Source: Rotaria macrura (taxonomy: Eukaryota; Rotifera; Eurotatoria; Philodinida; Philodinidae). Taken from it: 64,000 bases of DNA. The position numbers and the translations under genes were made by a program. The DNA lies in the NCBI GenBank assembly GCA_900239685.1, contig OENT01000010.1:248001-312000 (forward strand), written 5' to 3'. The notes beneath the pieces were generated by a model. The model was not told the origin of the DNA, did no database searches, and worked only from the letters and a program-made list of their open reading frames with translations. Positions 1 through 9,938 of this stretch are shown one piece after another (the first letter of the stretch is position 1; every line of letters begins with the position of its first letter).

Positions 1-58
1 TCAAACTGTTTCATCGAATGAAATTCAATTATTTTCATAAAGGACAAAAATTTCACAT

Positions 59-277
59 CTAAATTTTTTCTCGCCTGTCAATTTCAATCTTACCTATTTT
101 CTCTTTTATTTCACTAAGAACTTGGTAAAAAGCTGATTGCATTGCATTTTTATAAAATACATTTTTACATTGTTGAGCAGTATCAAGACGTTCATTGGTA
201 ACAATTATGAGTCGATCGATTAAATCGTTAAGATTACGGTTCGAGTAGGTTTTCATTGTATTTTCATAATTAAACAT
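59..277 (-). CDS. Small uncharacterised protein, 72 aa
   Basis: A complete ATG-to-TAG frame of 72 codons reads leftward close to the window edge. I do not recognise a family. The product is hydrophilic and probably helical (LNDLIDRLIIV, then QVLSEIKEKIGKIEI near the C-terminus), with two cysteine-free ends and no signal peptide or membrane segment. No convincing splice acceptor lies directly upstream, so the ATG at 277 could be a true start. It could also be one exon of a gene whose other parts I cannot see. It is somewhat more protein-like than the surrounding random ORFs, but support is weak. Confidence 0.3.
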   Translation of the reverse strand: MFNYENTMKTYSNRNLNDLIDRLIIVTNERLDTAQQCKNVFYKNAMQSAFYQVLSEIKEKIGKIEIDRREKI

Positions 278-972
278 TGACTTTATATTATTCTTATTCG
301 ATGTATAAAAATTTGAAACTTCGTAACTCGACTTATTATCTACAATGCGTTCATTTGTGATTAAGCTAATCTAAATAAAATATAGTAAACAAACATAACG
401 ATGAACAAAAGAAAGAAACAATGCAATCCGCAATTGTTATTGGCCAGAATCGAATGGCTATTATACGTCTGCATACTAGTGACATCTTAGTTATATGATA
501 TTACAATATTATATACTATAACCTAGATCATTTGAATAATAGAATGTTAATATTTTTTAATATAGTCTAATCTGTATTTCTAGATATTGTTTTTCTTGTG
601 AGAAATATTTTTGTCAAATGTCACTAGACACAAAAAAAAACTTAATCATATTGCTTTCGATAAGTTATTGTATTGCTATAACTGTCATCAGGTCGTTTAA
701 GATTAGGTTACAGATAATGCAAATGACATAAATGCCCACCAAAAATATAATTTTATGACAACGCTGACAAAGACGATTTATTTTCATGCAATAAAGTCAA
801 TAGTAAAACTTTGTTTTCCTATTACTCGACATGAGTCTTTGATTTTTAAAATCTATAAAAAAAGAGGCTTTTCTTTTTTCTTGACTGATACATATATGTA
901 GATATGAGACAATTATACAGAAACGAATATAAGAACACCATGCAGCGTAAGATTAGATTCGAATCGAACATA

Positions 973-1964
973 TTACGATCGAATCTTATCGGCTAAACGT
1001 CGAAATCTTATCAATGCTTCAGTAAGATATATGAGACATGCAGCAAAGCCAAATGTCTAAAATAAAAGTTTTCATGAAACATAATATGAATGTTTATTTT
1101 TTCTATAAGAAAGGCACTTACAGCTGCAGCAGCTGCGGAACCAGTCTGTGGTTTTACATCACTGTTGGTTGTATCCGGAGCTTGATTATTCAAATATGCT
1201 CGAGTTAATCGTTTTCTTAATTTATCTTCCCAACACTGAATAAAAATAGAATTGAAAATACAAAAACAAACGAAAGGCTATAGATAATTATTTCTATTGT
1301 TTTGGTTTCATTTTTTGATCTTTTACTCACAGCAACAACAACGGACACACCAAATAAAGCCAAAGCATAGATGACACACAAGAAAGCTATCTAAAAATGA
1401 CAAATGTCTATTTAGATAACGTTTTAAAAATCTTTTACTCCAATAGATAGTCGATGCCATGAATATCGATAACGAAAGTTAAACACTATATGAGCAAGAA
1501 ATGAGAATAATGTTAAACTAAATATGATCATTAAAACAGCTTGATCGGTCTGTTTGATTGTATAAACATCGATGTCATAGAATGTCATTAAATCAGGGTC
1601 ATGCTGCAAAGAAAAAAAAACGATAAAATATATGATTGACATATAAGTATGTGCATATCAATCAAGTCGTTTCATCTAATTTTCTTTTTTTGCACACTTA
1701 CTGTCTGAGTTATATTATATTTAATAATGTTAGTGTACGAATCTACAAGTTGAGCATAACCAGTCGACGTGAGGCATAAGGCGATAAAACCACCAACAAG
1801 CAATGTCTATTCATAATAGATACATTAGATTTATAGATTTGACTTGCATGCACATGAACAAGAAGATGAGTCAGTAATTTTATACTAACCAATTCGATGA
1901 TATTGGCACACCCAAGGAGTGAAATGACATAACTTTTATCAACCATTTTCTTTTCGAGTTTCAA
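973..1964 (-). CDS. Four-transmembrane MARVEL-like protein, 200 aa, six exons
   Basis: Six exons join in perfect phase 0: 1890-1964, 1702-1806, 1439-1603, 1331-1390, 1122-1235 and 973-1056, all with GT-AG introns of about 65-110 bp. The 200-aa product has four hydrophobic segments. TM1 is near residues 12-40 (NIIELTLLVGGFIALCL). TM2 is near 85-105, TM3 (IAFLCVIYALALFGVSVVVA) near 116-135, and TM4 near 174-190. The long loop between TM1 and TM2 carries an N-glycosylation sequon (NIT), and the tail is basic. The short N-terminus, four TMs and the look of TM1 fit MARVEL-domain proteins (MAL, plasmolipin, CMTM), which act in apical sorting and membrane apposition. Claudin-like or other tetraspan families are alternatives. 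A second ATG six codons in could also start translation. Confidence 0.72.
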
Positions 1965-4900
1965 TGAGTAAATTCAAATATGTATTTGAAGATGCTAGAG
2001 AACTTGAAATAACATTCAAAATATCTAATCAGAAATTCGAAATGTTTCAAATATGACAATAGATAAGCATTATATAAACAGATTTGATTTGGAAATTTTT
2101 AACCCTGATTTAAGAATGTTATCGATTAACAGGCGTATGCAGACTATTCTATTTCTTCTTTGCCCTTGTTTTTATTTATATGTTCTCAGTCTTGCACACA
2201 TACGCTTCGCTCAATAAGATGCAAATTATGCTGTCTATCAAAGAGATATAAGTGCACATAGATAGAAGAAATAGCAAAGAAGAAAAGAGAAAGAGGCTGA
2301 TGAGGACGCAGAAAAAAGATGTTCGTCAAGAGAATGAGGACAAGACAAAACACCGGAAACTCATTATATTACGGATCGGAAGAAAGGAAAGTAACATAAG
2401 GAGAATGTTGACTATATCTATGTTTTCTAATATTTGATTGACGACAAAGCATCAAATTAATTTTAATGTTCAAATAAATATAAATATATACTAATAGTTA
2501 TATAATATTGATTTCAGAGATTAAAAGAATGCAACTTAATAACTTCTTTTCTCCGGAAAGAATACCATTCTTTTGTATTTTCTCTAAATATCAGAACTTT
2601 CTCGATAAAATCAAACGATTCTATTGTGCATGGGCTTGTTATCTATTGCATTTCTTGACTTGTTTTACATTAGCAATAATAATGAGGAGAAAAAAGCATC
2701 GAACTTATTCTACTCTTTAGTACTGCATCATTCATTTGCCGTACTGTTCTGTTCATCGCATTTCGAATGCGTCAGCTAAATGGCTATGAAAAAGAAAGAA
2801 ATTCAGATATATGTATATTTAGAAAGCAGTCGACGACGAGTTGAGAGATTTCCAAGGTTATATTCTTTTCTTTTTTCCTTTTTTTTTCTCCTTTCTAATT
2901 TTCTACGCCAATAATTTTTTATTTTGATATATTCTTCTAATTCATTTGTGTCTATGAAGATTAATTTAAGTTTTTTTCCGTTTCACTGAAAATAATAAAA
3001 ATGAGAAAAAGAAACCGTGAACAATTAATAAAGACATGTTTATGCGTTTGTCAAAGGTATAGATCAGCGAGGTATCAACAGAACACTTTCATATATAGAA
3101 GAACCTCAGGGAGTCTCAAAGGTTATTAGTAATAAGTAACGGATTTTTTTTCTAAAGAAATATCTACTCAAAAAAATCTTATCTACAGTTCGCTGGATAG
3201 TATTGACCTATCGTTAATTACTGCAAAAGATGTTCAAAGTATTGTCGCAAAAATAATTTTCATCGTTCTTAAAAATCTAAATAAATTTAGTTGTCGAAAA
3301 AAAAATCGTGAAGAATATGTCAAAAGAAATTAGATATGAACAATTAACGAGTAAATAGAGTTGACGAATTGAATTTATCGAAATTTTAAGTCGTATGCGG
3401 AAATAAATTTGCTTAAATAGTTGAGCAGTTTTCAAAAGGTTTATAATTGCATTTTCTCTCTGGAAGTAGTCGGAAAAATTTTTTCTATCCACTTGGGTTT
3501 ATTTTTTATTTTGACAAGCGTCACCAACAAAATGTTTCATTTTGCTTGTGGCATATGTTTAACTAATGTACTACTATGTGTGGCTATATATATATATATT
3601 CTACTTTATATGAGAGTATTATTTGAAAATCATGACTATTTTGAAAGAAAAACTTGTATGAAATATTCTTTTCTACCTCATTTTGACGTCAAAACGGATA
3701 GAAACTAATGAACTAAAGTATTGTGGTTGATTATTGTTTTTTAATAAATAGTTGTGAAGAGTATTATATACTTGATGTTTTCTATGAATATCGTAGATCT
3801 ACTTATTAAGCCATTTTTTCCATTGTGCATTAAAAAAATTAAATAGTACTGCTCAATGTGCTTCTCCAGAGAAAAATTGCATATAAAACGAATGCGTTCT
3901 TTTCAAGTATTGATCAATTATTTCAAAGCATATTTTAGTTTTTCATCAATATTGTATTCAAGGAATATTCAAAACTTATTGACGAAGAATTTGACGTATA
4001 ATATATTACACTACGATCAATATTCCAATAGAACACATGTGTATGTTAGCGGAAATGAAATTATTCTTATATACATACGTAGGTTAATATTTCTAGTATT
4101 AAGATCAATCGATTGGAAACTGATTATTTTCCTAACTAGATAGTTATCGTTGAAATCTGAATTTATACCTATGGTGATTAATTCCATAAGATACAAGTCA
4201 TCATCGAAGTTACCAAACAAAAAAGAAAAGAAAACTCAAACTGACGTTAGATGAGTAGATTTTAGACAGTAATTTCCTATTGAATGACTACGTCAAGAGG
4301 CTATGATACATGTCAAAGTATCTTTGACAAATATTCATATTAATATATATGATGTTAGTATTAAACTAATTTAATGCAAAATTTAAGAAAATTATTTTCG
4401 TAAAGACAGATAGTACTATCATTCTTTCTAATGTTTTATAGAAGTATCAATATTGTACTGTATGAACTCATTCACATGAGCTCGTTAGAAAAATAAAAGA
4501 AGTGCTATTTTTTTGACATCTAATAGGAAGAAATGGTGAACGATTAAGTGGATATTTATATCAATGGTTTTTTATCAAGAAGAGCACAAAATATGAGGAT
4601 GTAGATGAAAACGACATGAATGCATTGATGTTTAGACTTATTTTTCACGTTGAAAACCATGCGAACAAAAAATAAACTAACATGCATGTACTAATGATCA
4701 TCCGTTAGATTGTTTCAATTTTAGGGATGCGATATATTCGAATTGTATGAGATTTTCTGAGTTTTTTTTGTGACGATTGTATCAAAGGCTATGGAGGAAT
4801 TGTTAATTTGACACCTGGATTTTTTCCCAGGGAAATTCCACAAATAAGAATTAAAAACAGCTGAATCTGTAAGGAAAACTCTCTATAGACACAGTCATTA

Positions 4901-5542
4901 AATAAACTTGATACCTTTTTCAACGTTTGAATGAGCACACTTACATGCAGTGTATGAGAAAGCCTTTTCTTTTTGAATTGTTTGCTTTCATGTTGAAAAC
5001 AATTCAATAAGTCGAAAAGTTTTTCTAAAGATAACTCGCTAATTATAAAAATACCTATTTGTCAGATAATAGTTAAGCCTAAACTCAAACAAGAAACGAT
5101 GTCATGCGCTACATCTTGACATGTACTTTGAAGATGCGAGCCAATTTTCAATTTAGAGAATGTGCGTCAATAGAGAATTCCATGTTGCACACATACAAAA
5201 GCACATGCAGAAAACACGATTTTCCGCATTTTTAAATCTAGACCTCGGGATATATCTTCACATGGGTTTATCTCAATTTCGAATTTTCTAATGAACGATG
5301 ACGTTGTTTTAAGATTAAGTAACTCTAATCGAATACAACAATACTGCTATACTCATATGAAATATTTTGATCTGTTCATGAGACTCAATAAGCGTAATAA
5401 TGAATAAAAAGCTTCCGTACTTTTCTTATTCAGCTTAGAGTTCTACATATTTATTGTTGAAAATATTTCAAACCGAGGTAATTAACTGAGTACAAAAAAC
5501 AAGAAAAGTTCTACATATGTAGATTATTTTGCTGTTCTTCAT
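1965..5542. other. Gene-poor intergenic stretch
   Basis: About 3.6 kb between the tetraspan gene and the oxidoreductase. Short ORFs occur on both strands (for example 2252-2437, 3421-3708, 3856-4143), but none has splice partners, recognisable domains or balanced composition. They are rich in F, I, K, N and Y, as expected of random AT-rich DNA. I see no RNA gene, TIR-flanked element or long repeat here. Confidence 0.6.
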
Positions 5543-6998
5543 CTATTTATGATTCGTGCGACGAAAAAATCGTACAGGATCGCATTTCTTTAAAAACGGT
5601 GACATTTCACCCTTTAATATTAATTGAGCTAATTGTGAACCAGTAGCTAAACTATTAAGAATTCCCCAGCAACCATGACCCTAGAACGAAATCATTCGAT
5701 TGTATTCAAATCTTCAATAAGTCATCATTCAATTATTTACTGCAGCTATATAAAGATTGTTCAATCCATACAGTCGTCCAATCAAAGGATTTCCATCATT
5801 TGACTGTGGCAAATAACAAGCTTGTTTAACATCAACTTTTGAATGCTTCAATGTTGATGATACGTGACTAGCTATTTGATGAAGACGTTCGCATTTTTCC
5901 TCGTCAATCAACACTGTATTACCACTGTCAGCCAAATTTTGTGTATGTGGTTCTGAAAAGCCACATACATAAACATCACCATCTAAATAAATTTGGAATA
6001 TTTTGCTAAAACTATTTTTTCTATTTTGGCATGAAAAACGAAATCTACTTGGCCTTGGATACATTTCTGGATCTAATACATTTCCACTACGTGCTTGATA
6101 CGAAAGAAAATATGCATGAGGTTCTGTAGGTTGATTAGTTTTAAATACGATACTATGTGCTTTAACGCCACCAATAGCATCTAATTGATGAGAAATATTT
6201 TCTTTAAATATCATAGCATCTCGAAACCAAGGTGCTGCTTGATCTATAAGATTTCTTGTATTTAAAGTGTTCAATATAGAAAAAAGAAACTAATATTAAC
6301 TTACATGTCCATGGCCCCATGGCAAGTATAAACGTATTAGCTTCGATTGGTTCTTGATCTTCAATTAATAATTTAATAGCTCGCACAGGTGATGTTTGAT
6401 GATGCTCATCTTTCTCTGTATGAGTGGTAATAGTTTCGAAAAGAAATCCATTTGCTTTACCGATCACAACACGTCCACCACGATTTTCGATGATTTTTAC
6501 CAAAGCATTTGTTAATAAACTAATAAAAGGCAAAAATAAATAAGTGTTTTTATGTATTTAAAATACTCACCCCGGATGAACTTGTGCTGTTGTTTCTTCA
6601 TTACCTAATGTTTCAGTATCGAGTACGTCAGCAGTAATTAATTTTGCTACTGATTTTTTATCATCACTTTGCTGATCTGTTTTGATTTTATCACTAGTTT
6701 CACTTATCGATATATTGTATGTTGTTAAACGACGATACAAAATATCAGTAGAATATTCATCTCTTAATCGTTTAGCGAGTTGACTATGAGCTTGAAAACT
6801 GTCTTCTGAAAATTGTCCCTCAATACCTGAACGCCAGTTTTTCGCAAGAAATCCTCCTGCACGTCCACTAGCACCACAGGCAATATTTGTTCGTTCGACA
6901 ATAGTAATATTCGAACATCCAGCTTCAGATAAATAAAAACCAATTGAGACACCTATAATACCGCCGCCTATGATACAAATATGATTTGATTCAGACAT
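5543..6998 (-). CDS. FAD-dependent oxidoreductase, DAO superfamily, 427 aa
   Basis: Four exons, 6571-6998, 6305-6519, 5741-6243 and 5543-5680, join with phases 2, 1 and 0 into a 427-aa protein. The N-terminus is a classic Rossmann FAD site (IIGGGIIGVSIGFYL, then IVERT and GASGRAGGF). The middle has the second dinucleotide-fold strand FILAMGPWT. The C-terminus holds the FAD-contacting segment GHGCWGILNSLATG. The family oxidises amines or D-/N-alkyl amino acids with release of H2O2. The C-terminal motif and overall length resemble fungal Tda3/SPAC1F5.03c-type proteins more than animal DAO or sarcosine oxidase, so the substrate is unknown. There is no signal peptide, and the C-terminus (TNHK) is not a PTS1. 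It is transcribed divergently from the hydroxyacid oxidase across 264 bp. Confidence 0.88.
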
Positions 6999-7262
6999 TT
7001 TAAAGTTAAAATTAATACTGGATAGGCAAAGTACTACTCGAATCGAATTTCAATTGACTGTTCCTTTCCTTGGACTTGTATGTGGAAAAAGACCAATTGA
7101 AAACAGGCCTCCAACAGTAAGGAAGATGCCGCAAGTAGTATTCCATTGATAGTGTACAGATTTTATCAGCGTCAATCCAAAACATTGTCGAATAAAAATT
7201 TGTGCCTAAGTATAATTGAGAAAAAAGTGAGTGACAGTTTAGTATCTCAAGAGAATTCAGTA
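6999..7262. promoter_or_regulatory. Shared divergent promoter region of two oxidases
   Basis: 264 bp separate the start codons of the FAD oxidoreductase (minus) and the hydroxyacid oxidase (plus, downstream ATG). No TATA box or other motif stands out. The claim of shared regulation rests only on head-to-head spacing. Confidence 0.35.
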
Positions 7263-8435
7263 ATGTCGCAATCACTACGAGTTTTACATAATATCGAGGA
7301 TTATCATCAAGTAGCGAAAGAAAAACTTTCGAAAATGGCCTATGATTATTATCGGTCAGGTGCAGATGATGAATTAACTTTACAAGAAAATATAGCAGCT
7401 TTTCGACGTATTAAATTACGTCCGAAAGTATTTGTCGACGTTTCTCATCACGCTACAAATGCCAATAGTTGTTCTGTTACGTTATTAAATGGTCAAACGA
7501 CTTGTTCGTTTCCTGTTTTAATTGCCCCAACAGCCATGCACAGGTTAGCTGATGATAGAGGTGAACTGAGTACAGCACGTGCAGCTGTTCGTGCCAATAC
7601 TGTGATGATACTGTCAAGTTTATCAACGGCACGCATAGAAGATGTTGCTCATGAACATCAACAAGCATTACGAGAGTATCCAACATCAACATCTCAACTA
7701 TGGTTTCAACTATATATTCTTAAAGATCGTGAATTTACTAAACGACTTGTTAATCGTGCTGAAAATGCCGGTTTTCGTGCACTTGTTCTTACTGTTGATG
7801 CTTGTCGTTTTGGTAATCGCGAAGCAGATCATCGAAATGGCTTTCGTTTACCTGATGATATGCAACTGGAAAATCTGTACGATGGTGATTTGAAAAATGC
7901 CGAGGGTGATCATGTATCAGCGTTGAATGATTTCATAGCAAGAAATCTCGATGCAACATTAACGTGGGCTGATATAAAATGGCTAAGACAAATAAGTCGA
8001 TTGCCTGTTATTGTTAAAGGTATCATGACTGGCGAGGATGCAAAATTAGCTGTTCAAGCCGATGTTGATGGTATTGTTGTATCGAATCATGGTGCGCGAC
8101 AAGTCGATACAACATTCAGTACTATTGAAGTTTTGCCTGAAATTGTGGCTGCCGTTCGGGGTATGGGTAGCAAGAAAAAAATTGATATTTATTTAGATGG
8201 TGGTGTCCGACGTGGAACAGACGTTCTTAAAGCGATAGCGCTTGGAGCCGATGCCGTTCTGATAGGTCGACCTGTACTTTGGGGTCTTGCAGCAGGTGGA
8301 TGTCAAGGCGTTGTTGACATAATCGAAATACTCAAGCGTGAGTTCAAGCTTGCAGTCATGCTTTGTGGATGTACATCATTACCTATTAGTAAAACGTCTT
8401 CATCGCTTGTGGCACTTCCAAAATCGAAGCTCTAA
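7263..8435 (+). CDS. HAO1: Peroxisomal (S)-2-hydroxyacid (glycolate-type) oxidase
   Basis: An intronless 390-codon frame from the ATG at 7263; the frame is open up to 7146, giving 429 aa if that ATG is used. I prefer 7263 because family members start just before the segment corresponding to YHQVAKEKL. It is an FMN-dependent TIM-barrel enzyme that oxidises glycolate or longer 2-hydroxyacids to 2-oxoacids plus H2O2. Visible active-site segments are YDYYRSGADDE, WFQLYILKD, ALVLTVDACRFG, VIVKGI with the FMN lysine, SNHGARQ with the catalytic histidine and arginine, and the phosphate-binding DGGVRRGTDVLKA and GADAVLIGRP. The last three residues are SKL, a textbook PTS1 peroxisome signal. It is the only long intronless enzyme gene among intron-rich neighbours. 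Lactate oxidase activity cannot be excluded. Confidence 0.95.
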   Translation: MSQSLRVLHNIEDYHQVAKEKLSKMAYDYYRSGADDELTLQENIAAFRRIKLRPKVFVDVSHHATNANSCSVTLLNGQTTCSFPVLIAPTAMHRLADDRGELSTARAAVRANTVMILSSLSTARIEDVAHEHQQALREYPTSTSQLWFQLYILKDREFTKRLVNRAENAGFRALVLTVDACRFGNREADHRNGFRLPDDMQLENLYDGDLKNAEGDHVSALNDFIARNLDATLTWADIKWLRQISRLPVIVKGIMTGEDAKLAVQADVDGIVVSNHGARQVDTTFSTIEVLPEIVAAVRGMGSKKKIDIYLDGGVRRGTDVLKAIALGADAVLIGRPVLWGLAAGGCQGVVDIIEILKREFKLAVMLCGCTSLPISKTSSSLVALPKSKL

Positions 8436-9938
8436 TATTAAATATTCATTTAAAAACGCTACTACCATTAGTACAGTTGATAAAAATTAAAAGCAATACA
8501 GTTTGAATATGTTATCGATTATCGATCTTCTTTTTAATCATATATTCACAAAATTCTTTCGTATTTTTCTTTAGTTTGAGTGAACTTATAATTTCATTTT
8601 TTTCCAATTTTATTCTTTCATTCTATTTTTGTGTCTAGAATATTCATTTTCAATTCACACGTTCAATCAACTAGATGAGATAATACGTCTAATTAAAAAC
8701 ACACAAATCTAAGTACTAGATTATTTGATTTTATGCAATACATCGTAGGATAGTAAATATTCTTATCGATGATGTTTCACTAAGTTACATTAACTTCAAT
8801 AATTGTGTTTATCAATAGAATTCATGTTTGCAAGAACATTGTAAGTTAAATAATCATAATGATGAAATCAGTTCGACATAGAATGACAATTATGATCATG
8901 AATCATAGGAAATTATTGTTAGAACAAACAATAGCCATACAAATCGGCTATCGTCATATGGATAAACTAGCATCACCGATGATACTTACTGTTCCTATTT
9001 ATTTCATAGGGAAATTTCACTATTGATGAAAGAACATAAAGCAAGATTATGCTAAGCATAGGAAACTATTTATCGAACAGTTCATCTGTACAAAGATTGT
9101 CTTGGAATTTGAAAACAAATGTGATCAATCAAGAAAATGAATTCTAAAAAGAGTATCTATTCAACTATTCTTTGTTGAGTTAAATATGTTTCATTTGTTG
9201 TCTCAAGATAACTTACTCTAGAGAGTCGTCGAAGAATGAACTTTATCAATTAATACAGGCAAACAAACAAGATGATTCTTTTTCTGTTTCTCTATTCTGC
9301 ACTAATCAAGGAAGAAGTAGTACGATAATGGCAACAGACACATCATTAACGTATTCTTGATTCTATTTCTATCCTGATAAACAATTAGATGAAAAACAGA
9401 TAAAGACTTTAATGTAAACATTACAGAAATCCTCGATTTTCTTATTCACAGCATTTCATATTAATTTTTGTGTCGAAAATCAATGATAATGCTGTTTCTA
9501 AAAAGACAAGTACAAGTACAGTCCTAAAAATATAATCCAGTTTGTAAGCAATGTGGTAGGTTCAAGGTTTTATCTTAAGATGGTAAAACGTTCATGCTCT
9601 CATCATGAAAAGCAAATGCCAAAAAGTTGTACGGAACTTTCTTGTGCACAAGACGTCAGATTGTATATTTCATTGGCAATCAAAACCGCCATCTGCACAC
9701 CTGTTAATACCTTTGTATTGTAGATAAAAATAGAAAATAAATTAATGTTGAATTTTTTTCTTGTCAAATTACATCGAATAGTTTGAATGAAAATTTAAAA
9801 CTCTATACAGAACTCTCAATCGCTAAAACCCGATCTAGATATATCTTTTTTTTCTTTCACATTACTAAACAATCTTAGTTAGACTCTTTGAAAAGAGTTT
9901 CGTTTTAGTTGATTTGAATCATGTAATATTAATTTCTT
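8436..9938. other. Intergenic region between convergent genes
   Basis: About 1.5 kb of AT-rich DNA between the 3' ends of the hydroxyacid oxidase (plus) and the amidohydrolase-like gene (minus). I see no coding frame, RNA gene or repeat that I can support. Confidence 0.5.

Noticed and set aside
2252..2437. 61-codon plus ORF rich in Arg/Lys/Glu
   Set aside because: Low-complexity purine-rich DNA; no splice signals, domain or neighbour supports it.
3421..4220. Cluster of 67-95-codon ORFs on both strands
   Set aside because: Overlapping on opposite strands with F/I/Y-rich random composition; no family features.
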